A stretch of 5,731 bases of DNA, from NCBI GenBank assembly GCA_002455175.1, contig DKKJ01000063.1:15407-21137 (forward strand). Direction: 5' to 3'. The notes beneath the pieces are model-generated. The model had not been told where the DNA came from. It was given only the letters and a program-made list of their open reading frames with translations, and ran no database searches. The position numbers and the translations under genes are program-made. Shown here piece by piece: positions 1 to 5,731 of this stretch; within the stretch, counting starts at the first letter, position 1, and each line of letters begins with the position of its first letter. This DNA is from Opitutaceae bacterium UBA6669 (lineage in GTDB: Bacteria > Verrucomicrobiota > Verrucomicrobiia > Opitutales > Opitutaceae).

Positions 1-670
1 GGCCTGCGCGCCCGTACGACTCAAGAAACCGGCTGATCGGCACGATGGCAAAATTGTCCTGACTCTGTCCAAATGATGACCCTTTTGGCGCCGCCGTGCC
101 CACGACCGTGTAGGTCTGACCATCGATCCGCACCTGTTTGCCCAATGGCTCTTCGTTCACAAAAAGACGCTTGATGATATCGTTGCCCAAAACCACCACC
201 GCCCGGCCAAACTCCACGTCACTAGCTCCGAGATTGCGTCCGGCACTGATCTCTAAATTCCGACTGCTCAGAAAGTTTTCATCCGCTCCTCCGAGCAGGA
301 TATTCGGATTAGTCCGACGATCGAGATAGGTCACTACCCGTCCTCCACGACGAATCTGGAGGCTCACGCTGACCTCCTCACCCATCATCGCTTTGAAACG
401 CGTCGCCATGGGATAATCGATGTCCCGTCGATTGGCGAAACGCTGCCGAGGATCGCTGAAGTTGATCGCCGGATACTTGCTAAATTGAAATGAATTGGCG
501 CCCAAAACGTTCAATCCGGACTCGATATTAGCCCGCAAACCGGAGATCACTGTCATCACTCCGATCACGGAAAAAACGCCCACGGCGATGCCTAGCATCG
601 TCAGAGCCGAACGCAGCTTGTTCGCCGCCAGTGCCACGAGGGCAAGCTTCAAGGTCTCAGCAAAATTCAT
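1..670 (-). CDS. MacB-type ABC transporter permease, second paralogue (3' end outside window)
   Basis: I translated this from the complement; 223 residues are visible and the frame stays open to the left edge. The N-terminus (residues 1-20, containing AANKLRSALTMLGIAVG around 15-31) is the usual start of an FtsX/MacB permease, followed by a first membrane helix at about 22-44. Residues 45-223 are the periplasmic MacB core domain, with FGRAVVVLGNDI near 154-165, LGKQVRIDG at 176-184 and YTVVGT at 187-192. The three C-terminal helices and FtsX signature must lie outside the window. The ATG at 670 is preceded by an in-frame TGA six codons upstream, so no earlier ATG, GTG or TTG start is possible. 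It is a paralogue of the permease at 750-1997: both carry ANK(M/L)RSALT, SK(W/Y)P and NRRxI in matching order. Inferred role: the second transmembrane half of the exporter, pairing with the other permease. The family assignment is secure; the substrate is unknown. Confidence 0.93.
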   Translation of the reverse strand, partial: MNFAETLKLALVALAANKLRSALTMLGIAVGVFSVIGVMTVISGLRANIESGLNVLGANSFQFSKYPAINFSDPRQRFANRRDIDYPMATRFKAMMGEEVSVSLQIRRGGRVVTYLDRRTNPNILLGGADENFLSSRNLEISAGRNLGASDVEFGRAVVVLGNDIIKRLFVNEEPLGKQVRIDGQTYTVVGTAAPKGSSFGQSQDNFAIVPISRFLESYGRAG

Positions 671-699
671 GTCCGTACTTTTTGCTCAAAAACCTTCCT
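671..699 (-). promoter_or_regulatory. Displaced Shine-Dalgarno with intervening inverted repeat, before the second permease
   Basis: On the minus strand a strong Shine-Dalgarno-like AGGAAGG lies at 699-693, too far (22 bases) from the ATG at 670 for direct use. The first 14 bases of the spacer form an inverted repeat: TTTTT, loop GAGC, AAAAA (692-679). The last eight bases are GTACGGAC. If the repeat pairs in the mRNA, the gap shrinks to eight bases, an ordinary distance. The stem is only five A-U pairs, so it is marginal alone. The local GGA at 675-673 is the only nearer alternative and is poor. Confidence 0.35.
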
Positions 700-724
700 G
701 CACTCCAGGTAGGCTGAAAATGTG

Positions 725-736
725 GGTTCAAGAACC
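725..736. repeat. Short dyad GGTTC-AA-GAACC in the gap between the permease genes
   Basis: A perfect five-base inverted repeat with a two-base centre lies 14 bases past the first permease's stop. In RNA it would form a four-pair stem with a CUUG loop. There is no following T-run, so it is not a terminator of the usual kind. It could be a weak processing or pausing element, or chance. Confidence 0.25.
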
Positions 737-749
737 ATAGCGCGTTTCA

Positions 750-1997
750 TCACTCATACCGCAACGCGACCACTGGGTCTAACTTGCTCGCCTGCCAGGC
801 GGGCGCAAACCCACTGAAGATTCCCGTGAGCACTGAGATGGCCAGACCCGTGACCACCAACCCCGTGGAAAATACCAATGGGAACGAAGGGGCCATGACC
901 GCTACCGCACTCGAGAGCCCACCTGCCAGTCCAAGTCCGACCAAACCTCCCACCATGCAAATACACACGGCTTCGATCAAAAATTGGAGAAGGATGGTAC
1001 GGCGACGTGCGCCCAACGCCTTGCGAGTGCCAATCTCCCGCGTGCGTTCCTTCACACTCACGTAGGTGATGTTCATGATGCCAATCGCTCCGACAAAAAG
1101 TGCCAGGCCCGTGATGAACAGACCCGCAATCGCAATTCCGTTTTTGATCGGATCCAGCTGATCCCGAATGGCTGACTGTTCGTTGATCTCAAAATCGTCG
1201 CGTTGTTCGGGACCGAGCTGGCGTATCCGTCGCATCAATCCACGCAACTCATCCTTGGCTTCTGCCATACGCTTGGAATCCACCTGCACCCGAAGTTCCC
1301 CTTGATTAGCCACAGAGAAATTTCGGCGAAACGTCGAAAGCGGCAAAGCCACCATGGAATCCCAACTCCACAGTCCTAGGAAACTTCCTTGGCGCGCAGC
1401 CACGCCTACCACTTCCATGGAAACCCCGCTGATCCGAATGGCTTTTCCGAGCGCAGACTCGCCGGGGAAAAGTGCGTCTGCCACATCAAAGCCGATAATG
1501 CAGACGGCCCGCCCATTCTGGGACTCAAAGTCACTGAAAAAACGTCCTTCCTTCATCTCTGAGCGATTAGTCCGAGCATAGTCCGCCGTCGTCCCCAGGG
1601 TGTAGATGTTGTTCACACGGTAGTCACCCCGCACAATCGTGCTGGAACGACCCGCCGCAGGAATAGCCCGTTTCAACGGTCCGTCTGGATGACCCTCTAT
1701 CCACTCATTCACCTGGGCCGCATACTCCGTTTTGATCGCCCGGCGATTACGGTAGTTCCACCAGTCTTCCACGTCGCGCCAGGGCCACTTACTCACGTAA
1801 AGCAGATCGTCTCCAAAACCCGACAGGCTGCGATCCACCCCAGCATCAATGCCTCGAATCGCCGTGCCCATCAAGGTCACCGCGACAATCCCAATAATCA
1901 CCCCCAAGGCCGTCAGCGCCGAGCGCATCTTGTTCGCACGGATCTGCGCAAAGGCGATCCGGAGGGCTTCGATGATCTCGTAGAGAAACCGGGACAT
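750..1997 (-). CDS. MacB-type ABC transporter permease, first paralogue (FtsX fold)
   Basis: This 415-residue protein has the full MacB/FtsX permease layout without an attached ATPase. A cytoplasmic start with ANKMRSALTALG at 21-32 leads into helix 1 (about 27-48). A large periplasmic core domain covers about 50-285, including LGKAIRISG at 183-191 and MEVVGVA at 194-200. Helix 2 is about 286-310, followed by the FtsX-family stretch GIMNITYVSVKERTREIGTR (306-325) and KALGARRRT (326-334), which contacts the ATPase. Helices 3 and 4 are at about 339-366 and 376-400, and the ending DPVVALRYE is typical of the family. The ATG at 1997 lies 15 bases after the ATPase stop with no good Shine-Dalgarno nearby, so it is probably translationally coupled. 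Tandem TGATGA stops close the frame. A tryptophan-rich segment (71-80, with W71, W73, W79 and W80) follows the first periplasmic strand. Predicted to form a heterodimer with the permease at 1-670 and to export an unknown substrate or transmit mechanical force from the ATPase to the adaptor. Confidence 0.95.
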   Translation of the reverse strand: MSRFLYEIIEALRIAFAQIRANKMRSALTALGVIIGIVAVTLMGTAIRGIDAGVDRSLSGFGDDLLYVSKWPWRDVEDWWNYRNRRAIKTEYAAQVNEWIEGHPDGPLKRAIPAAGRSSTIVRGDYRVNNIYTLGTTADYARTNRSEMKEGRFFSDFESQNGRAVCIIGFDVADALFPGESALGKAIRISGVSMEVVGVAARQGSFLGLWSWDSMVALPLSTFRRNFSVANQGELRVQVDSKRMAEAKDELRGLMRRIRQLGPEQRDDFEINEQSAIRDQLDPIKNGIAIAGLFITGLALFVGAIGIMNITYVSVKERTREIGTRKALGARRRTILLQFLIEAVCICMVGGLVGLGLAGGLSSAVAVMAPSFPLVFSTGLVVTGLAISVLTGIFSGFAPAWQASKLDPVVALRYE

Positions 1998-2012
1998 GAC
2001 GTCGAGTGGCCG

Positions 2013-2717
2013 CTAAACCGCCTGATCGCTTTCGACGAGGCCATCTCTCAGCCGCACGATGCGTCGCGCGTGCTGGGCGATGTCCTCCTCATGGGTCACC
2101 ACGATAATGGTGTTTCCCTGGTCGTAGAGTTGTTCGAACAACGCCATGATCTCTACTCCCGTCTTCGAATCCAGATTCCCGGTCGGTTCGTCTGCCAAAA
2201 TGATCGAGGGGCGTGTCACCAGAGCGCGCGCAATGGCCACACGCTGCCGTTGGCCACCGGAGAGTTCGTTGGGACGATGGTGCATGCGATGGGAAAGTCC
2301 TACCCCATCCAACACGGCTTTCGCCCGGGCGATGCGTTCTGCTTTTCCGATACCTGCGTAAATCAAGGGCAACTCCACATTATGGAGAGCATCCGAGCGC
2401 GGCAGTAGATTAAACGTCTGAAAGACGAAGCCGATTTCCCGATTGCGGATATCAGCGAGTTCGTCGTCGCTCATCGATGCCACGTTCTTCCCCGTGAAAT
2501 CGTAACGGCCGCTCGTGGGGGTATCCAAGCACCCCAACATATTCATCAAAGTCGACTTTCCGCTGCCGGAAGGGCCCATGATGGCAAGGTACTCGTTGCG
2601 ACGGATATCTAAGGAAACACCACGCAAGGCGTGAATTGTCTCCTCACCCATCTTGTAGAGCTTGGTGACGCCTTCGATCGCGATCACCAGCGGCCCAGGC
2701 GAATGGCGCGAACGCAT
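2013..2717 (-). CDS. ABC transporter ATP-binding protein, MacB/LolD family
   Basis: A 234-residue stand-alone nucleotide-binding subunit on the cytoplasmic face that hydrolyses ATP to drive the two permeases. All family motifs are intact: A-loop Y21, Walker [10 protein letters not shown] at 48-56, Q-loop [11 protein letters not shown] with Q100, ABC signature LSGGQRQR at 152-159, Walker [14 protein letters not shown] at 172-184 with catalytic E177, D-loop around 181-184 and H-loop H209. The [22 protein letters not shown] opening is split as [10 protein letters not shown] (17-26) and [10 protein letters not shown] (29-38), characteristic of the MacB/LolD/FtsE branch. Length is normal for this branch, with about ten extra N-terminal residues ([10 protein letters not shown]). 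The ATG at 2717 shares one base with the adaptor stop (TAATG) and has GGGGA seven bases upstream, so I prefer it over the internal GTG at V11. It is 15 bases from the following permease. Function as exporter ATPase is secure; the substrate is not. Confidence 0.97.
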   Translation of the reverse strand: MRSRHSPGPLVIAIEGVTKLYKMGEETIHALRGVSLDIRRNEYLAIMGPSGSGKSTLMNMLGCLDTPTSGRYDFTGKNVASMSDDELADIRNREIGFVFQTFNLLPRSDALHNVELPLIYAGIGKAERIARAKAVLDGVGLSHRMHHRPNELSGGQRQRVAIARALVTRPSIILADEPTGNLDSKTGVEIMALFEQLYDQGNTIIVVTHEEDIAQHARRIVRLRDGLVESDQAV

Positions 2718-4186
2718 TACTTGGTCCCCGCTTTTTTCGGCGCTTCCATCCGAATCTCGGTCCCGTCCTTAAGCGTCCGCGTAATGACACTAAAACTACC
2801 GCTGACCACCTCATCCCCTTCCTTCACCCCTGATTTGATTTCGAGGTGTGAGGTATCAGCGATGCCAGTCTCCACGGCGACCTGAGAAACCTTGTCTCCG
2901 TTTTTCACAAAAACCACCCGTTGCAGGGAGTCTCGGTCGGATTTTTCACGCTCGCGTTGCTGCCGTTCGTTGACAGCGGAAGCAGCCCCCTCGCCTTGCG
3001 ATTCCTTAGCTTTCTTCTCCCGATCCTGCGCAAGTTGCTCGATCGTCTTATTCCCTTCCCGGCTGCGCACCGTCACAGATTGGATCGGCACCGCCACGAC
3101 ATTTTCCACCGTTTTGGTTTCAATATCAGCATTGGCACTCATGCCAGGCCGGAGCGGGACATCGCGGTCCGAGATACGAATCTTCACCAAAAAATTGGTC
3201 ACTTCCTCCTGGGACATCGCGCCAGTGGTCTTCGCCGAAGAAGCGATTTCCTTCACCACACCGACAAATTTTCGGTTGGGATACGCATCGATGGAAATGC
3301 GGGCGCGGTCACCCACCTTGACGTTGACGACATCATTTTCATTCACGTTCACACGCACCTCCATGCTATCGAGATTCGCGACACGCATGACCTCGGTTCC
3401 GGCGAACTGACCTGTTGCCACCACACGTTCGCCCAACTCGCTCGAAAGCGAACTGATGCTCCCATCGAGAGGAGAGTAGATGACGGTCTTGTCGAGGAGG
3501 TCACGCGCCTGCTTCAACTGACCCTCCGCCCGACGAATGTTGGCCAAAGAACTCTGGAAGTTGGCGCGGGCGACTTCCGCATTGGTCCGGGCCGCGGTGA
3601 AGTCCGATTCGGTAACGATATTCTTCGAAAACACATCCTGGGTCCGCTTAAAATCTTCTTCGGCCTTGGCCAACTGCGCCTGATTCTGCACCGACGTCGC
3701 ACGCGCCGCCGCCAAATCCGCCTCCCGCTGCTCCACTTGGGCTTGATAGTTGTCGGGCTTAACCTTGATCAGCAGATCGCCCTTTTTGACCGACGCCCCT
3801 TCGCGAAAAGGCAGCTCGACGATTTCTCCGGCGACCTCAGGGGAGATCTTTACTTCCGTCTCAGGCTGGATCTTTCCCGTGGCAGAGACCAACTGGGTGA
3901 TGGTCTTCACCACCGCCCCTTCGGTTGTGACCAACACCCCCTTCTTCGAGGACGCTTTCTTGTAAGCGACTGCGCCTCCTAGGGCTCCCATCAGCACAAC
4001 CCCAAGGAGAACGAACCAAATAACCCGCGATTTCTTTTTCGGCGTAGCGGGAGAGGAAGCAAACGAGGAAGAAGCCTGGACCGTAAAAGGAAGATGGAAG
4101 GGTGACCTTGCGGGTGCGCGGGAGTCAACGCAAGCGGGGCGAATACGCAGAAAGACTGCAGCTTGCCGACAGCTGTCGCCATTCAA
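2717..4186 (-). CDS. MacA-like periplasmic adaptor (HlyD/RND membrane fusion family)
   Basis: As drawn, 489 residues. A basic segment (KKKSR, 50-54) precedes one membrane helix at about 55-75, then the periplasmic adaptor follows. The first half of a lipoyl-like domain lies at about 110-148 ([20 protein letters not shown]), and an Ala/Glu/Gln-rich coiled-coil hairpin at about 150-235. The second lipoyl half contains SPLDGSI and GERVVATGQ, and a beta-barrel segment runs at about 265-345 ([15 protein letters not shown]). A membrane-proximal domain begins with [10 protein letters not shown] and VVAVPIQSV. This order matches MacA, which bridges MacB-type permeases to TolC. A highly charged 44-residue insertion (379-422) interrupts the membrane-proximal domain before RVVFV. 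The start is uncertain: the TTG at 4186 is the only ATG, GTG or TTG in frame before the membrane helix, and a TAG lies four codons upstream. It leaves an odd 50-residue tail with two cysteines. The true start could be later at a rare codon, or a frameshift could be present. It overlaps the ATPase start by one base. Confidence 0.93.
   Translation of the reverse strand: MNGDSCRQAAVFLRIRPACVDSRAPARSPFHLPFTVQASSSFASSPATPKKKSRVIWFVLLGVVLMGALGGAVAYKKASSKKGVLVTTEGAVVKTITQLVSATGKIQPETEVKISPEVAGEIVELPFREGASVKKGDLLIKVKPDNYQAQVEQREADLAAARATSVQNQAQLAKAEEDFKRTQDVFSKNIVTESDFTAARTNAEVARANFQSSLANIRRAEGQLKQARDLLDKTVIYSPLDGSISSLSSELGERVVATGQFAGTEVMRVANLDSMEVRVNVNENDVVNVKVGDRARISIDAYPNRKFVGVVKEIASSAKTTGAMSQEEVTNFLVKIRISDRDVPLRPGMSANADIETKTVENVVAVPIQSVTVRSREGNKTIEQLAQDREKKAKESQGEGAASAVNERQQREREKSDRDSLQRVVFVKNGDKVSQVAVETGIADTSHLEIKSGVKEGDEVVSGSFSVITRTLKDGTEIRMEAPKKAGTK
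2725..2729 (-). promoter_or_regulatory. Ribosome binding site deciding the ATPase start
   Basis: GGGGA on the minus strand, inside the last codons of the adaptor gene, stands seven bases before the ATG at 2717. It supports the ATG overlapping the adaptor stop and implies coupled translation of adaptor and ATPase. Confidence 0.5.
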
Positions 4187-4305
4187 TGGCCTTAACTATG
4201 CCGCTTCGGACCTCTGTATTCGGCCATTCGGCAAATTGAAGTCGATAGGAAGAAAACGAAGGGAGGAGCACAGAGGAGGGAATCCTCTCTCTACACCGCA
4301 ATCGT
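4187..4305 (-). other. Gap upstream of the adaptor operon: pyrimidine-rich leader, no gene
   Basis: This 119-base gap separates the secreted-protein gene from the exporter genes. On the minus strand 4282-4246 is almost all C and T. AAGG at 4193-4190 is the only Shine-Dalgarno-like motif near the adaptor start. It lies three bases before the TTG at 4186 but seven bases before an ATG at 4182 in another frame. I looked for paired -35 and -10 hexamers and found none convincing. If the exporter has its own promoter it should lie here or in the preceding gene. Confidence 0.4.
4272..4288 (-). terminator. Weak hairpin after the secreted-protein gene (doubtful terminator)
   Basis: AGAGGA, loop TTCCC, TCCTCT on the minus strand forms a six-pair stem 17 bases past the TAA at 4308-4306. 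What follows is mixed C and T rather than a T-run, so intrinsic termination would be weak at best. The stem may only reflect the purine/pyrimidine asymmetry of the region. Confidence 0.18.
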
Positions 4306-5061
4306 TTACAAAGTTGCAGCCAAGATCGGATTTGACGGATCTTCGACCACTTTTCTCGCCGCCGAGGCCCAAAGCTGCACCTGGTCACCCGTGACCGGCA
4401 CGAATCGAGCGGTCGAGAGTTTGCGACGCAACTCAGGCAGATAGCGTTTAGCGAGAGCGAGCGCCTCATCGGTCCACTCGCCCTTCAATTGGGCAGGCTC
4501 CTGGCGATCGACATCGTCAATAAAGACCCCGGCTTCTGTTTCATAAGCGAGGACCGCATGCCCCTGCTGTGAGGCACCCTTGGCGTAGAAAAGCAGGATG
4601 CCAGCCCGAAGCAGACGATCCCCCCGGGCCAGCAGTTCACGCGCAGCCGTAAGGCTTTCAACAAAACAGCCATTCGGCAGCAGGCCGCGTTCGTCGGTCA
4701 CAAACGTTGGATCTTCGGGCAGCACCGTGTACGAAGCGAAGCCAGGATGGATCTCCTTGAGCAACGGCTGTAAGTTGGCCTGATCCTGCGCTAAACGACC
4801 CCGATAGAGCGACAGACTCTGAGTGCCGTCATAAGGCGTGTAGAGCCAGAGGATCGAGTTGAATTCGAAAGCCAACGCGTAGGTGACTTTTGGATAAACG
4901 GCACTGGGGTCGGTATTGGTGATCGCAATGGCCTGAGTCCAGACGTCAGAGCCAAAGCGGGACTGCGCCCGGCGCACGGATTCGACCGACGCAAACAATC
5001 CTGTGGTAGCGAAGAGGAAAGCGACCAGAAGACTACGGTAGAGGCGGGCTTGCATGCCCAC
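4306..5061 (-). CDS. Secreted protein of unknown function, transglutaminase-like Cys/His/Asp pattern
   Basis: I do not recognise a named gene. The 251-residue product begins with a basic stretch and a hydrophobic core (about 10-24, SLLVAFLFATTGLFA), a likely signal peptide cleaved near A24-S25; there is no lipobox cysteine. The mature protein has one cysteine, C132, in LPNGCFVESLTAARELLARG. H168 follows in GHAVLAYE, and D182/D183 in GVFIDDVD. Cys, then His 36 residues later, then Asp 14-15 residues after that resembles the catalytic core of transglutaminase-like thiol enzymes, including their HAxxxxY...D segment. That is an inference from pattern and spacing. The C-terminal third (190-251) is helical and charged. 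The frame opens at GTG 5061; the in-frame ATG at 5055 gives the same signal peptide and may be the real start. Neither has a good Shine-Dalgarno. It lies between a response regulator and the adaptor operon, same strand, with gaps of 195 and 119 bases, so shared transcription is possible but unproven. Confidence 0.8.
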   Translation of the reverse strand: MGMQARLYRSLLVAFLFATTGLFASVESVRRAQSRFGSDVWTQAIAITNTDPSAVYPKVTYALAFEFNSILWLYTPYDGTQSLSLYRGRLAQDQANLQPLLKEIHPGFASYTVLPEDPTFVTDERGLLPNGCFVESLTAARELLARGDRLLRAGILLFYAKGASQQGHAVLAYETEAGVFIDDVDRQEPAQLKGEWTDEALALAKRYLPELRRKLSTARFVPVTGDQVQLWASAARKVVEDPSNPILAATL

Positions 5062-5256
5062 ATAACTCGCATGAGGGCTGCCACGGTTGCGGAAATGCGA
5101 CGAACTGCGGCTACGCTGCGGCGAAACGCCGAACTGCTTCGGTTGAAAGCCTAATCGCGAACCCGCAGGTCTGCGCTCAGCGTTAGTTCACGTACCAACA
5201 TCGGTGTTACTGCTCCCAAAATTGGGACGCCACCGCACTGGCTACGGCGTTTCCTG
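5062..5256 (-). other. 195-base gap between regulator and secreted-protein gene
   Basis: No gene or RNA family is recognisable here. It holds the two dyads just after the regulator stop (5214-5250), a small hairpin CGGCG-AAA-CGCCG at 5119-5131, and two copies of CGAACTGC at 5101-5108 and 5130-5137. I could not find a convincing promoter for the secreted-protein gene. One nine-base stretch, AGCGTTAGT at 5179-5187, is close to the loose half-site known for LytTR proteins, but a second properly spaced copy is missing. Confidence 0.35.
5214..5250 (-). terminator. Tandem dyads after the LytTR gene (weak terminator or operator)
   Basis: Starting seven bases after the regulator stop, the minus strand reads ACGCC, a 14-base loop, GGCGT (5250-5227). 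This is followed directly by the dyad TCCCAATTTTGGGA (5227-5214). The first stem is followed within a few bases by TTTT, which is suggestive of termination, but the loop is long and the T-run short. The second dyad could equally be a protein-binding palindrome upstream of the secreted-protein gene. Confidence 0.22.
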
Positions 5257-5731
5257 CTAAAGCGCGTTGTTCATCACCGCCTGCATGCGTTCGTGGTACC
5301 CTCGACTGAGGCGCAGTTTGGTGCCATCAGCCAAAACGACCGCATACTCACCCGCAAACGCGGGAGTGAGTTTACGGACGCGGTCGATGTTCACGATCGT
5401 GGAGCGGTGGATTCGAATGAAACGCTTCGGATCAAGAGACGCTTCCAACCGAGCCATAGTTTCGCGCAAAAGGTGCGCTTTTCCCGCGACGTGAAACTTC
5501 ATGTAGTCGCCCTCCGCCTCAATCCAGTCGATCTCGTCGACTTTCAAAAAGAAAATTTCTCCAGACGATTTGAGCAGAATGCGATCAGGACGTTCTTCCA
5601 TCGCCGCAGCAGGCGGTAACGGAGGTGGCGTCGATTCGGCCGCATCCTTGCCCACAAACTGAAGTAGCCGTGCCAAGCGGGCGGCCAAGGCCTCTGCATC
5701 ACGCGTCCGTACTCCCATCTTCGCTCGCTTA
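5257..5731 (-). CDS. LytTR-family response regulator, C-terminal part (5' end outside window)
   Basis: A LytTR DNA-binding domain fills the C-terminal 105 residues (about 5586-5260), from RILLKSSGEIFFLKVDEIDWIE through GDYMKFHV and FIRIHRSTIVNIDRVRKL to GTKLRLSRGYHERM. The HRS-x-x-VN block and the regular ten-strand rhythm are typical and appear complete. Before it come a helical stretch (DAEALAARLARLLQ) and a proline-rich linker (STPPPLPP). The frame has no stop up to the right edge, and the four codons before the ATG at 5718 (KRAK) continue the helix. I therefore take this as the linker of a receiver-LytTR protein whose receiver domain lies beyond the window, rather than a 153-residue protein starting at 5718. 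Members bind direct repeats in promoters after phosphorylation by a sensor kinase, whose gene is often adjacent. It ends 195 bases before the secreted-protein gene on the same strand; control of that gene or of the exporter is a guess. Confidence 0.92.
   Translation of the reverse strand, partial: KRAKMGVRTRDAEALAARLARLLQFVGKDAAESTPPPLPPAAAMEERPDRILLKSSGEIFFLKVDEIDWIEAEGDYMKFHVAGKAHLLRETMARLEASLDPKRFIRIHRSTIVNIDRVRKLTPAFAGEYAVVLADGTKLRLSRGYHERMQAVMNNAL

Larger units (their letters stand above)
667..750 (-). other. 27-codon reading frame bridging the two permease genes (possible coupling peptide)
   Basis: A short frame begins with the ATG at 750, which overlaps the stop of the upstream permease (TGATG), and ends with a TGA at 669-667 that overlaps the ATG of the downstream permease (ATGA). 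It encodes 27 residues beginning MKRAMVLEPTF and ending KVRT. The peptide has no recognisable domain, membrane helix or signal. No strong Shine-Dalgarno sequence precedes it beyond a GAG just upstream of the ATG. The double overlap would let ribosomes pass from one permease to the next by termination-reinitiation, so the act of translation may matter more than the product. Double overlap over only 84 bases can also arise by chance. Confidence 0.2.

Noticed and set aside
1689..2408. A 239-codon plus-strand frame spanning the ATPase and permease junction
   Set aside because: It is antisense to two genes with intact family motifs, and its product shows no recognisable motif.
2921..3982. A 353-codon open frame on the plus strand, antisense to the adaptor gene
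   Set aside because: It lies wholly inside a well-supported adaptor gene. Its translation is His/Arg/Leu-rich with no domain, typical of the mirror of a GC-rich coding strand.
4125..4469. A 114-codon minus-strand frame crossing from the secreted-protein gene into the adaptor start
   Set aside because: It overlaps the end of the secreted protein in another frame, has Arg/Ser/Cys-rich composition, and does not join the adaptor frame.
4791..5084. Minus-strand ATG at 5084 opening a 97-codon frame over the start of the secreted-protein gene
   Set aside because: It is out of frame with the signal peptide and Cys/His/Asp pattern and looks like a shadow frame.
5179..5187. Possible LytTR half-site AGCGTTAGT
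   Set aside because: There is one mismatch to the loose consensus and no second copy at the usual spacing of about two helical turns centre to centre. Too weak to list as a binding site.
1..5731. CRISPR arrays, tRNA or rRNA genes, insertion sequences, attachment sites, phage genes
   Set aside because: I saw no regularly spaced repeats, cloverleaf-like sequences, transposase motifs or terminal inverted repeats. Coding style is uniform across the window.

Overview
The window is a bacterial chromosomal segment in which every gene I can support lies on the minus strand, so transcription runs from the right edge to the left edge. Base composition looks moderately GC-rich. A LytTR response regulator next to a split MacA/MacB-like exporter with two FtsX-type permeases fits Verrucomicrobiota (Opitutaceae-like) or Acidobacteriota better than Proteobacteria. 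That placement is an inference from gene style only; there is no rRNA or other marker in the window.

Layout in transcription order. (1) 5731-5257: the C-terminal part of a LytTR-type response regulator, cut by the right edge. (2) 5256-5062: a 195-base gap with two weak dyads and no gene. (3) 5061-4306: an unnamed secreted protein of about 250 residues, in which I see a transglutaminase-like Cys/His/Asp arrangement. (4) 4305-4187: a 119-base gap with a pyrimidine-rich leader and a small dyad. (5) 4186-2717: a MacA/HlyD-type periplasmic adaptor with one membrane anchor. (6) 2717-2013: a MacB/LolD-type ABC ATPase whose start overlaps the adaptor stop by one base. (7) 1997-750: a complete MacB-type permease. 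(8) 670-1: a second, paralogous MacB-type permease, cut by the left edge.

Genes 5 to 8 form a tight operon (gaps of -1, 15 and 79 bases) and should make one tripartite exporter. The ATPase would power a pair of non-identical FtsX-fold permeases, and the adaptor would link them to an outer-membrane TolC-like channel that is not in the window. In canonical MacB, ATPase and permease are fused and act as a homodimer; here they are split and the two permease subunits differ. The LytTR regulator and the secreted protein are upstream on the same strand and may belong to the same programme, but nothing in the sequence proves it.

The exporter is a known type of system, not a new one. The least explained items are the secreted thiol-enzyme candidate, the unusual start of the adaptor gene, and the 79-base gap between the permeases. 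That gap holds a 27-codon reading frame overlapping both neighbours, and a displaced Shine-Dalgarno sequence separated from the start codon by a small inverted repeat.
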